The notes below the pieces were generated by a model. That model made no database searches. It saw nothing but the letters and a program-made list of their open reading frames with translations, and was not told where the DNA came from. A DNA stretch of 64,000 bases, taken from NCBI GenBank assembly GCA_947625725.1, contig CANQPI010000003.1, forward strand, positions 1 to 64,000, written 5' to 3'. Source of the stretch: an uncultured Clostridia bacterium. GTDB taxonomy: Bacteria > Bacillota > Clostridia > Christensenellales > CAG-314. The position numbers were made by a program, and so were the translations under genes. Below, in pieces: positions 43,657 to 51,835 of this stretch (positions are counted from its first letter, which is position 1; the number at the start of each line of letters is the position of its first letter).

Positions 43657-46600
43657 ATGAGAATAGTCAAGGTTGTCGCGACCGACACTCAAACAAACGA
43701 CAAGCAAGTATTTACGTTTGGTACCGCCGCCGACGGCAGAGATGCCGTAACTACGCGCGGCGGCAAACTTTTCGGCTACCTGCAATACTGTTTTGAACAG
43801 TCGGATAACGCCCGCGACGTCGAAACGGAATTTTTCGTCAACGACGACAGGTATTTGCTTTGCCGTTTGCACAACGACGACGGCACTATGCGCAGCGTCC
43901 TCAAAAAATTCGACGACGGTCGTTGGCAAGTGGTGGCGCGCGCTCATGCCATCGAGTATGTTCAGTCTGCGATAGGCGCGGATATTTCCTCTTTGCTTGC
44001 AGCAAGTTACGTCAACAACAAAACGGTAGAGTCCTTTCACGGCGAGTTGGGTGCTTTTGACGAAATTCGCGTTCTTTGCGACGTGCAAGCGGGCATACTG
44101 CGCACGGGCGAGGAAGCCCGCGAGTTGAAAAACAGCGCAATGCAACGACTGAGAGAATATGCCGCCGAAGCCACGAGCGTATCTTCGGAAAATCTTGACG
44201 AGGTCAACTCCCAATTGAACACGGTCGTGCGCGACATCACCGTCGCCACGGCTCAACTCGGCGAACTCAAAGCCATGCAAAACGTAGATACCATACGCGC
44301 GGACATAACCTCTCAGTTGAACGACGCTCAAACCGCTTACAACAAACTGCTGTCAGGTCAACAGGACGTCGAGGACGCCAGACAAAAGGTCAAACTGCGC
44401 GACGACATTGCCGTACTCATTCCCAAGGTGCGCACGCTCAAATCGCTTGCCGAACAGCGCGACTCTCACGAGAAGCGTCGCTTTGAAATTACGGGAGAAT
44501 TGGAGTGGCAACAAAAAGAGTTGGACAGCATACGCGTTCAGTTGGAAGAAAAGGACAAGCAGTACGCTCTCACGCAGGACAAGCGCAACCGTATCGACGC
44601 CATTAACGGCGAGTTGTCGTACATTGCTTCGCTGTACGAGCAAAACAAAAAACTCAACGAAGAATTAACCGATCTGACGGAAAAACAGCAACGGTTGGAG
44701 TCGGAACGCGCGCAATACATGAACAAACTGCAACAAGTAGAGCAATCCATCAACGAAGTGCGAAAGAGTCTGGACGCGTTTTCCATTCCTGCACGCTCGG
44801 TGGGAGAACTTTTGGAAGCGGTGCGTATCGACGTAAAGATAGACGAAGTCAACACACAAATAGAAAAATTGCAAACGGAAATCGCCGTCAAAGAAAATCA
44901 AATCGCCGAGCGCGAGAGCAACCTCGTAACGCAGATCAAGCGTTTCCGCGCCGTGGCGGAGTTGGACGTCGCCGTTACGCCCATCAAAGCCAAGGATACG
45001 ATTTTGCAGGTGTTGGATACCAAGTATTCCAAGTTGGACGCTGTCAACACATCTCTCGCGGAGAAAAAACGCAATTTGGAGCGGGCGTTGGAGGACTACA
45101 AATTCCGTCTTTCGCAATTGGAACCCTCTTTGAGTTGCTTGCAGGGCAATTTGGAAAAAACTTTGTTGCGCAAACAGGAAGAATTCAAACGCGAAGTGTA
45201 CCTCAACAGTCAAAAGGTTTTTACCGAGGACGCAACGGGCGTATTTGCCGTTACAGCCAACTTTCACGACGCGGACGTGGAGCAGATCAAGCAGGAAATC
45301 GCCGCGCGCAATCTGGACAGAGATCTGTTGTTGGAGCGTATCAACGGTTTGAAGGGCGCGCTCAAAGAGATCGAACGTCATTTCGAGATCAATTCCGCCG
45401 AGATGGAAACGCTCAACCGCGAAAAGAAGAACATACTCGACCGTTACGAACAAATAGTCGCGCAAAACACCAACGAAACGGTTTTCAACTATGTCAAAGC
45501 GTTGAGCAACGACAACGGCACGAGGTATTTGTTGGACGTTCAGCAAGACGCGGTGCGCAGCGAGGCGGAGTTGGGCGATCTCAAACGCGCGACCGAATCT
45601 TCTCGCGCCAAACTCACCGCGCTCAAAAATCGCCTCAAATACCTGCGCGAAACGCAGTCGCAAATAGGCGACGTCGCCCTCTCGGTGGAAAGTCTTGTGT
45701 CCACCAACGACAGGCTCAAAGACGAATTGACGGGTATCGGCGAGCGTTTCGAGGCGGGTTACGAACAGTACAAGTCCGTCACTCGCCAAATCGAAAACAT
45801 CGAATCTCGTTTGGACGACGTCAATGCGGCGATCGTCGAAAAGTCCAAAACCGTCAAGGTAAACGAACAGCAAATCGCCGTTTCCACCGCCAAGGCGCAA
45901 AGTTACGCCGGTAGCGAGGACCTCGAACAGGCGGTCGTCAATCTGCGGTACGAACTCGGCGACGTCGAGAGCGAACGCCAGATGTTGCGCGAATCCCGTC
46001 AAACGGCGGAAAACGAAGTGTTCGCCAAACGTTTGGAATTGGAAAAAACTCAATGGCTCTACGACAACGCGTCCAAAGATTATCGGGAACTTTATGTCGA
46101 GTTGCAAACGGAGTTCAACATTCGCGGATTGAATATCGACAAAATTATATCTATGGATGTGGACGGCGACGTAGAAAATTTGCGCAAGTTGATAGCCGAG
46201 TTCGACGCCCATCGCGCGGGTCTTGCGGAAAAAATACAAAATTACTATTCGCTGCTTGCCAACAGTCCCGCGCCTGCCGTCAGCGCAGAGGACATATCCG
46301 ACAAGGAAAAACAAATTCAGTCGCTTGTGGAACGTCGCAACGAATTGGAAAAACAGCGCGGCGTTCAATTGGAGAGTTATGTGGCGGCAAGTGCGGCGCG
46401 CGCTCGCGTGGGCGCGGCGGCCGCCGAAGCCAAGACCCTCAACAGCCTCAAACAAACGATCGCTCAAAACCAAATTGTTTCGCTGTTGGTGCAGGACAAA
46501 ATCAAATCCATGTTGTTCGTCGCAACGCAGTATCTCAACGCCTTTACGGGCGGAGGTTGTCGTCTGTTGCAGAACGATTTGACCGTTTCGGTGTGCAAGG

Positions 46601-46809
46601 ACGGAAAAATCACGTCTTACGACGAGTTGTCGCCCGAACTTAAAACGGCGGTGTACGTCAGTTTGCTGTTGAGTATTTCCGGCGGCGACAGTTCCGAGGG
46701 CAAACTGATAGTGTTCGAGGAGCGGATCAACGTGGACAGACAACGCCTTTCGTCAATGCTCCGTTCCGTCAACGACGTATATTACCAAGTGGGTTTCGAC
46801 GCAGAGTAA
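43657..46809 (+). CDS. SbcC/Rad50/SMC-like coiled-coil protein lacking a recognisable P-loop
   Basis: A 1050-aa protein with the layout of an SbcC/Rad50-type ATPase. A globular N-terminus (1-150), about 700 residues of heptad-rich coiled coil, and a globular C-terminus. The C-terminus has a signature-like LSPELKTAVYVSLLLSI and a Walker-B-like KLIVFEERINVD. In the N-terminus, where GxxGxGKST should sit, there is only a degenerate GTAADGRDAVTTRGGKLFG segment without GKS/T. So it may be a pseudo-ATPase. The start at 43657 has CGAGG upstream; ATG 43633 does not. It is divergent from dnaD and is followed by two terminators. Confidence 0.7.
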   Translation: MRIVKVVATDTQTNDKQVFTFGTAADGRDAVTTRGGKLFGYLQYCFEQSDNARDVETEFFVNDDRYLLCRLHNDDGTMRSVLKKFDDGRWQVVARAHAIEYVQSAIGADISSLLAASYVNNKTVESFHGELGAFDEIRVLCDVQAGILRTGEEARELKNSAMQRLREYAAEATSVSSENLDEVNSQLNTVVRDITVATAQLGELKAMQNVDTIRADITSQLNDAQTAYNKLLSGQQDVEDARQKVKLRDDIAVLIPKVRTLKSLAEQRDSHEKRRFEITGELEWQQKELDSIRVQLEEKDKQYALTQDKRNRIDAINGELSYIASLYEQNKKLNEELTDLTEKQQRLESERAQYMNKLQQVEQSINEVRKSLDAFSIPARSVGELLEAVRIDVKIDEVNTQIEKLQTEIAVKENQIAERESNLVTQIKRFRAVAELDVAVTPIKAKDTILQVLDTKYSKLDAVNTSLAEKKRNLERALEDYKFRLSQLEPSLSCLQGNLEKTLLRKQEEFKREVYLNSQKVFTEDATGVFAVTANFHDADVEQIKQEIAARNLDRDLLLERINGLKGALKEIERHFEINSAEMETLNREKKNILDRYEQIVAQNTNETVFNYVKALSNDNGTRYLLDVQQDAVRSEAELGDLKRATESSRAKLTALKNRLKYLRETQSQIGDVALSVESLVSTNDRLKDELTGIGERFEAGYEQYKSVTRQIENIESRLDDVNAAIVEKSKTVKVNEQQIAVSTAKAQSYAGSEDLEQAVVNLRYELGDVESERQMLRESRQTAENEVFAKRLELEKTQWLYDNASKDYRELYVELQTEFNIRGLNIDKIISMDVDGDVENLRKLIAEFDAHRAGLAEKIQNYYSLLANSPAPAVSAEDISDKEKQIQSLVERRNELEKQRGVQLESYVAASAARARVGAAAAEAKTLNSLKQTIAQNQIVSLLVQDKIKSMLFVATQYLNAFTGGGCRLLQNDLTVSVCKDGKITSYDELSPELKTAVYVSLLLSISGGDSSEGKLIVFEERINVDRQRLSSMLRSVNDVYYQVGFDAE

Positions 46810-46813
46810 CTCG

Positions 46814-46837
46814 GCAATGTTGCGCATTGCGTTTTTT
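46814..46837 (+). terminator. First terminator after the SMC-like gene
   Basis: GCAATG (46814-46819) and CATTGC (46825-46830) with loop TTGCG, followed by GTTTTTT. Confidence 0.7.
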
Positions 46838-46865
46838 GACCCATATCGGCATTTTGAACAACAAA

Positions 46866-46901
46866 CAAGCCTATCCCGTTGTGAGATAGGCTTGCTTTTT
46901 T
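46866..46901 (+). terminator. Second terminator after the SMC-like gene
   Basis: CAAGCCTATC (46866-46875) and GATAGGCTTG (46885-46894), a perfect 10-bp stem, followed by CTTTTTTG. Confidence 0.85.
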
Positions 46902-46976
46902 GTGGTTATGAATATTGGGTTGAATGAAAATCAAAAAAACATAAATTTGTTGCGCCGCAACATTTGCCGTCGAAAT

Positions 46977-47000
46977 CTACCGACCAAACGCAAGTCGGTT
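46977..47000. repeat. 24-bp dispersed intergenic repeat, copy 2
   Basis: Identical over 24 bp to 23928-23951 and foldable as ACCGAC/GTCGGT. Here it sits 22 bp beyond the thpR stop, where it might end the minus-strand transcript, although no T-run follows. Confidence 0.8.
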
Positions 47001-47021
47001 TGTGCAACCAATGTTTCGCTT

Positions 47022-47564
47022 TTATCGATTTTCTTTGAGTTCCACCGTGTACAACGGGCGGTAACTGACTTTGCCGTGATCAAACACGCTTTCAAACAGC
47101 GTCACTTTGTTTGCCGCAAAGGGCGCGTTGAACACTTGAACGTTTTTCGTCACTTCGGAAAAAGGCATAACAAAGTTTTTTTTGCGAATTATCGTTACGT
47201 GCGGACGGTAGGCGCGATGTTCCGTTTCGAATCCGTTTTGCTCCAACTTGTCGCCCAACAGGTCGTGGAGCGAGGTCAATTCGTCGCTTTGTCGTATCTT
47301 TGCCCACACTATATCGCCCGTGCGTTGCATGGCAAATTGAGTAACGGCAAGTTCGGGCGCGGGCAAATCTTTTATCGCGTCCATCGCGCTTTGTACGTAA
47401 ATCAAGTCGGACGGCTCTACGTTTCCGAGAAAGTGCAATGTCAGGTGCATATTTTCTTTCGGCACAAAATTTCCGCCGTCGGCGTATTCCGCAAACTGCC
47501 GCGACGAGCGTTCCAAATTGTCTTTTGCCCTGTCGGGCAACTCCAACGCAACAAATACTCGCAT
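47022..47564 (-). CDS. thpR: RNA 2',3'-cyclic phosphodiesterase ThpR (LigT family)
   Basis: A 180-aa two-histidine phosphoesterase at the usual length. The two catalytic HxT motifs are H40-L-T-L and H122-V-T-I, each within hydrophobic strands. Family enzymes hydrolyse 2',3'-cyclic phosphates to 2'-phosphates in RNA; the cellular role is unsettled. Start at 47564 is preceded by GAGG and an extended -10 (TGGTATAAT). Confidence 0.9.
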   Translation of the reverse strand: MRVFVALELPDRAKDNLERSSRQFAEYADGGNFVPKENMHLTLHFLGNVEPSDLIYVQSAMDAIKDLPAPELAVTQFAMQRTGDIVWAKIRQSDELTSLHDLLGDKLEQNGFETEHRAYRPHVTIIRKKNFVMPFSEVTKNVQVFNAPFAANKVTLFESVFDHGKVSYRPLYTVELKENR

Positions 47565-47584
47565 AATTTCACCTCGCTGACGTC

Positions 47585-47593
47585 ATTATACCA
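47585..47593 (-). promoter_or_regulatory. Extended -10 promoter element of thpR
   Basis: On the minus strand TGGTATAAT, perfect -10 with a TG extension; no good -35 is seen 17 bp upstream. About 20 bp ahead of the start codon. Confidence 0.6.
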
Positions 47594-47672
47594 CATTGCG
47601 GGCGCATTTTTGCTGTTTTTGAGCAAATTTTTTGTATTATCTGCGAATTTTCGGAGCAAATTCGAAAATACC

Positions 47673-47703
47673 TTGACGGTTGGGGGGGGGGCTATGTTAA
47701 AAT
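47673..47703 (+). promoter_or_regulatory. Second promoter with a G10 tract in its spacer
   Basis: TTGACG (47673-47678), GTT, ten G (47682-47691), CTATGT and a -10-like TAAAAT at 47698-47703. The spacer is 19 bp, two longer than optimal. The layout TTGACnGTn-G10-nnATGT matches that at 7196-7220. Confidence 0.7.
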
Positions 47704-47743
47704 AGATACACCGTTCGGCAAGAACACAAACAAGGAGAATTAT

Positions 47744-49138
47744 ATGCAGAAAAAAAATTACAATGCGGTATTGATTATACTTGCAGTCGTAGTATTGGCA
47801 TGCGGAGCGACGCTTGTCGCTTGTACGTCCGATAAACATGTCATCAATTTCGTTGCAGACGGCGTTACAGTGAAATCTGTCGAATTTAAGGCGGGCAGTA
47901 CCTCCGTCGCCGAGCCGCAAGTGCCTTCGAAAGAGGGTTATAACGGCAGTTGGCAGCAATATACGCTAGGTACCGCCGACATCACGGTCAATGCCGTTTA
48001 CACTCCCATTGAATATACGATATCTTTCTTCAATGTTGAGAACGCCGTCAATGAAAATCCATCAACGTACAATGTTGAAACGGGTTTGTTGACGTTGCAA
48101 CCCGCAGTCAAGCAAGGATTTAATTTTGACGGTTGGTTTTCCAATGAAGATTGCGCCGAAACTCACCGCGTCACCGAGATAGCGGCAGGTTCTGTCGGCG
48201 ATGTAGAGTTGTGGGCTAGTTGGACGCAACTGCCCTATACACTTTCTTCGGACGGCAAAACGATAGATTTCGGCAGTTATCCGCAAACGCTTGTAAAAGA
48301 CGCCGCGCTTGAATCTATGCTCAATGCGGAAATCGGCAACGCCCGTCCCTCTGCGGAGGACGCCGCAGGTTGGACGGACTACGGTTTTTATTGGAAAAAT
48401 CAAGTGGAAAGTTACACTTGGTACTTGGACAAGGAGTACAATGGCGAGCGTTATCGCGCGGTGTACTTTACCAAATACCGCGGGCGTACCACTTCCGTCC
48501 AAGATGATCACCCCGCCAGTGGCGAACAAAGCGGCAATGGCTATCAAAAGGAAACCGTTTATTGGTTCAAGTGGGAGCCGATCTCTTGGCAGGTGTTGGA
48601 AAAATCCGATACGGAGGCTTTTGTCATCTCTTGGTTGGTGTTGGATGCCACTCATTACTATCATTCGACAACCGCCGACGGTGCGCACAAACTCAATAAC
48701 TACATGTCGAGCGATATACGCACTTGGCTCAACAACGAATTTTACAATGCGGCTTTCCAATCTGTCAAACCGTATGTCAAATTGACCGAAGTGGACAACA
48801 GTGCCGCAACTACCAGCCTCAGCGGCAACCCGAACTTTTGCGAAAACACCAATGACTACGTGTTTTTGCCAAGTTACCAAGATGTAAAAGACGGTGGCAA
48901 GTACGGCTTTACCAAAGATTCGCGTAAACGCGAGTACAGCGACTATGCCGCCTGCATGGGACTTTCCTGCGACACTCAATACGGTTGGTGGTGGACGCGT
49001 TCGCCGAATTTCGGTTTTGACAGGTTGGTAAATGTCGTGCGTACCACCGGTACGATCGAAACGGGTTCAAATCAAGGAACGGTTAATATTGTGGACTATG
49101 GCGTTATGCCGGAAATCAACATAATTTTAGCAAAGTGA
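47744..49138 (+). CDS. Lipoprotein with InlB repeat and DUF6273 domain
   Basis: A 464-aa protein with lipobox LVAC at Cys27. Residues about 32-160 contain an InlB-type region (a partial repeat, then a typical one ending in VELWASWTQ). Residues about 170-464 match the DUF6273 pattern: WEPISWQVLEKS, IRTWLNNEFYNAAF, a DYVFLPSYQDV segment, WWWTRSP and a final GVMPEINI. DUF6273 is a carbohydrate-binding-like or sulfatase-modifying-like fold of unknown role on Clostridia surfaces. Start behind AAGGAG (47732-47737). Its promoter has a G10 spacer, so expression may phase-vary. It converges on an M1 aminopeptidase gene with a shared hairpin. Confidence 0.8.
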   Translation: MQKKNYNAVLIILAVVVLACGATLVACTSDKHVINFVADGVTVKSVEFKAGSTSVAEPQVPSKEGYNGSWQQYTLGTADITVNAVYTPIEYTISFFNVENAVNENPSTYNVETGLLTLQPAVKQGFNFDGWFSNEDCAETHRVTEIAAGSVGDVELWASWTQLPYTLSSDGKTIDFGSYPQTLVKDAALESMLNAEIGNARPSAEDAAGWTDYGFYWKNQVESYTWYLDKEYNGERYRAVYFTKYRGRTTSVQDDHPASGEQSGNGYQKETVYWFKWEPISWQVLEKSDTEAFVISWLVLDATHYYHSTTADGAHKLNNYMSSDIRTWLNNEFYNAAFQSVKPYVKLTEVDNSAATTSLSGNPNFCENTNDYVFLPSYQDVKDGGKYGFTKDSRKREYSDYAACMGLSCDTQYGWWWTRSPNFGFDRLVNVVRTTGTIETGSNQGTVNIVDYGVMPEINIILAK

Positions 49139-49157
49139 CGGTCAATCCGTCACTTTG
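49131..49157. terminator. Perfect inverted repeat joining two convergent genes
   Basis: CAAAGTGACGG (49131-49141) and CCGTCACTTTG (49147-49157) form an 11-bp perfect stem with loop TCAAT. The stop codon of the plus gene (49136-49138) and that of the minus gene (49142-49144) are inside it. It lacks a clear T-run on either strand, yet probably serves as bidirectional transcript end. Confidence 0.6.
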
Positions 49158-50623
49158 CCTATTACCTCTTTGCCCTCGACAAAGTTGGTAAATATCGCGC
49201 CCGCTTCGTCGCCGCACGTCGCGGCAAAACACTCTATCAGTTGACTGCTCGGTGCAACGGTAAACTGCGCTTGGTCAAAGTAGGTTTGAAGGCTTTTCCA
49301 AAACTTTGCCGCGCCCACCGTTTCGTACACGGTGTGGAACATCAAACTGCCCTTGACGTAAGTAAACACAACGTACTCGTTGTCGTTTTTGTAGACGTTT
49401 ATCGGGCGCATACTGCGATCCACGTCCTCGTAAAAGCGAGTCAGCACGTCAACGTAGGTGACGTAAGTTTTGGTGCAGGCAAGCATGCTTCTGCTCAAAG
49501 GCATTTCGCCCGTGCTATCCATATACATATACGTAAGGTACTCGCTGAGCCCTTCGTCCATCCAGGCGTTGGCAATCTGGTCGTTGCCCACAATGCCGTA
49601 GAACCATTGGTGCGCCGTTTCGTGAGCGACCGCCTCGCGGTAGGACGCGCTGCCGCTCGTGATCATGGCAAGGTTGGGATATTCCATTCCGCCGTAGCAA
49701 AATTCCGTTTCCGCCACGCTGTATTGGGCGTAGGGGTATTTGCCGACGTTTTTGTTGAGGTATTCTACCATGCCGCAAGCGGTATCGAGGCTGTTTTCAG
49801 GCTCGGCGTCGGCGTAGTAATAGTAGTTTACCGCAATGCCGTCCACCGTTTTGGAAATTTTGGTAAATTTATCCGACAGCACCAACGCAAAATCGCGCAC
49901 GGCGTTTGCTTTGTAGGTGTAAGTTACCGTTTCGCCGTTGTTGGTAGCGTCCTGCAAATCGCCCGTGGCGGCGACAAGATAGTTTTGGGGCAGGGTGAGG
50001 CTTACGTTGTAATTTGCCGTTTCGCTCACAAAGGGATCGCCCACATTGTAGTAGGGGCTGGATGTATAGTTGCCGTTATCCACGTGGCAAAGTATCGGAT
50101 ACCAATTTCCCAAGTTTACCGTGTTGTCGTTGTAGCCGAGTCTGTGACAAACGTCGGCGAGTTGCACTTGGTAGGTCATTTCGATCGTTACGGACTTGTC
50201 GGGGAACAATCCTCCCTCCACGGGCACGCTCAACACGTCGCAGTCCTCTCCCTCCACGACAAAAGCGACGCTCGCGCCGTTTACTTTTACGTTGTCGAAG
50301 GAGATGTCGCCGAAACTGTCGCCGTGAGGGTAGGCTTTGGTGCGGTACACGTTGGGAACAACGGGATTTTGCGCGTCTTGGCGGTATTGGTTGGCATAGA
50401 TGTGGAACTTTACCGCGTCGAAACTGTTTTCGCTGCGGTTGACCAACTTGACCGTTTGCTCCGCCGATATTATGTGCGCTTCGCTGTCGTAACTGCATAC
50501 AATGGTGTAGTCGTCGCCGTATCTTGTCGCCTCTTTCAATTTGTTCGTCTGACATGCGACAAGCGCGACGCAGCACGTCGCCACTAGTATCAAAACGGTT
50601 GCAGTGCAAATAAACTTTTTCAT
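49142..50623 (-). CDS. M1-family aminopeptidase lipoprotein
   Basis: A 493-aa lipoprotein with lipobox LVAC, Cys24. The N-terminal beta domain (residues about 40-230) is that of M1 peptidases. The exopeptidase motif GGMEYP is at 311-316, and the zinc site is H334-E-T-A-H338 with Glu357 exactly 18 residues after His338 in WMDEGLSEY. A Tyr near VFTYVKG supports catalysis. It should release N-terminal residues from peptides outside the membrane. Shorter than cytosolic PepN (about 870 aa) because the C-terminal HEAT-like domain is absent. Start behind GAGG. Confidence 0.85.
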   Translation of the reverse strand: MKKFICTATVLILVATCCVALVACQTNKLKEATRYGDDYTIVCSYDSEAHIISAEQTVKLVNRSENSFDAVKFHIYANQYRQDAQNPVVPNVYRTKAYPHGDSFGDISFDNVKVNGASVAFVVEGEDCDVLSVPVEGGLFPDKSVTIEMTYQVQLADVCHRLGYNDNTVNLGNWYPILCHVDNGNYTSSPYYNVGDPFVSETANYNVSLTLPQNYLVAATGDLQDATNNGETVTYTYKANAVRDFALVLSDKFTKISKTVDGIAVNYYYYADAEPENSLDTACGMVEYLNKNVGKYPYAQYSVAETEFCYGGMEYPNLAMITSGSASYREAVAHETAHQWFYGIVGNDQIANAWMDEGLSEYLTYMYMDSTGEMPLSRSMLACTKTYVTYVDVLTRFYEDVDRSMRPINVYKNDNEYVVFTYVKGSLMFHTVYETVGAAKFWKSLQTYFDQAQFTVAPSSQLIECFAATCGDEAGAIFTNFVEGKEVIGKVTD

Positions 50624-50680
50624 TCTCGACCTCTTTTCGGATATTTATTTTCAGATACATCTTATGACCGACGACAGCGC

Positions 50681-50711
50681 ATTATACCTTGAAACGCTCG
50701 CCCCGCAGCAA
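50681..50711 (-). promoter_or_regulatory. Promoter of the M1 aminopeptidase gene
   Basis: On the minus strand TATAAT (complement of 50681-50686) with TTGCTG (complement of 50706-50711) at a long 19-bp spacer. Confidence 0.5.
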
Positions 50712-50773
50712 AACCCGTTTGAACGTTTGGCGGGCGGTATTGAAATTTTTTCAAAAAAATTTTGCCAAACCTA

Positions 50774-50803
50774 TTGACTGTCGCCGTATTTGTGTGCTAA
50801 ACT
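50774..50803 (+). promoter_or_regulatory. Distal promoter upstream of the S10 operon
   Basis: TTGACT (50774-50779), 18-bp spacer, TAAACT (50798-50803). It would give a leader of about 690 nt to rpsJ. Confidence 0.55.
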
Positions 50804-51005
50804 AACTAGTATCAACCGAGAATAGTATTTGCGTTGACTGACGTCGCGAGTACGGAATATTCTCCAATGTTGTACGGTTTAGCTAGGAACTGAATAGTTA
50901 CGAACGGTACTCGGTACGTTGGGTGGATTTTATACTTTTTCGGTTGGATCCGAAGATAGACATGCCCAAGTAACCGAGCATTTTTATTTTCGGGAGGAGG
51001 GTAGC

Positions 51006-51057
51006 GGGTAAGTTTGGCTTCTCCGACGGCAACTCCGTCGGGAAGCAAAACCTGCCC
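51006..51057. other. Long near-perfect hairpin in the S10 leader region
   Basis: CCGACGG (51023-51029) and CCGTCGG (51035-51041) are extended by GCTTC/GAAGC, GTTT/AAAC and GGG/CCC to a stem of more than 20 bp with few mismatches and loop CAACT. No T-run follows. It lies between the two promoters and may be a regulatory structure; 50810-51205 contains no supported gene. Confidence 0.6.
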
Positions 51058-51208
51058 AAGCAAAAATTCGATTTGGCTATGCGCGAGTCGCTTTCCGTGC
51101 GCTTGCCATTTGAAAAGACTTTTTCGGTTCGTATCTCGGTTAAAAAGATTTTTCGGCAACAATTTTCTCGATTCGGCAAAAAAAATGTGAAAATGTCCTG
51201 TTTTTTGT

Positions 51209-51238
51209 TTGACAGGGCGTTATTTTTTGTGTTAGAAT
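51209..51238 (+). promoter_or_regulatory. Proximal promoter of the S10-spc operon
   Basis: TTGACA (51209-51214), 18-bp spacer, TAGAAT (51233-51238). Transcription should start near 51245. Confidence 0.75.
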
Positions 51239-51245
51239 TAACAGG

Positions 51246-51499
51246 CTGCGTATCAGGGGCTTGACGCGCAAGGTTACTGAGAAAACAGAAAACTTGCTGC
51301 CTACCCAGCAACGCCGAGAGCGTTGCGACCGAACTCTTTTAATGCAGTATCAGGCGTTAGGTGACTTCGAAAATCAAACCGACGCAGATATTTTTTGTGG
51401 CAAACTCTGTTTGCTTTATTAAAAGCCGCAGCAGGAAACACACGGCAGTGTTGTTACCGCAAACGTTCGGAGAAGAAAACAAAATAAGGAGAAAAGAAC
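51246..51499 (+). promoter_or_regulatory. S10 operon leader with hairpins
   Basis: A leader of about 255 nt without a supported gene. It includes a perfect 7-bp stem GCAACGC/GCGTTGC (51308-51326) and GCAAAC/GTTTGC (51400-51414) followed by TTTATT, which could act as an attenuator. Autoregulation by L4 or another ribosomal protein is known for such operons, but the structure here was not matched to a known family. Confidence 0.5.
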
Positions 51500-51811
51500 A
51501 TGGCAACACAACGAATCAGGATCAAACTCAAATCTTATGACCACAACCTCGTCGATTTGGCTTGCAGCAAGATAGTGGAAGCCGCCGAGAAGATGGGCAG
51601 CAAGGTTTCCGGTCCGATACCTCTCCCCACGGAGAAAGAGATCGTGACCGTACTGCGCGCAACGCACAAATACAAGGACGCGCGCGAGCAATTCGAACTA
51701 AGAACTTACAAGCGCTTGATAGATATTTACAGTCCCAACGCAAAGACGGTCGACTCCCTTACGAAACTGGATTTGCCCGCGGGGATCGACGTCAAGATCA
51801 AGTTGCAATAA
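51500..51811 (+). CDS. rpsJ: Small ribosomal subunit protein S10
   Basis: A 103-aa protein at the family's usual length. [16 protein letters not shown] at the start and GPIPLPTEK in the middle are diagnostic. S10 sits in the 30S head and is also the NusE antitermination factor. AAGGAG lies 8-9 nt ahead of the ATG. First gene of a long ribosomal operon. Confidence 0.97.
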   Translation: MATQRIRIKLKSYDHNLVDLACSKIVEAAEKMGSKVSGPIPLPTEKEIVTVLRATHKYKDAREQFELRTYKRLIDIYSPNAKTVDSLTKLDLPAGIDVKIKLQ

Positions 51812-51835
51812 TATTAAGGAGGATGAACTTTATCT

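Noticed and set aside
50880-50950. T-box-like GGGTGG in the S10 leader
   Set aside because: The full T-box bulge sequence and a specifier-loop context are not present.
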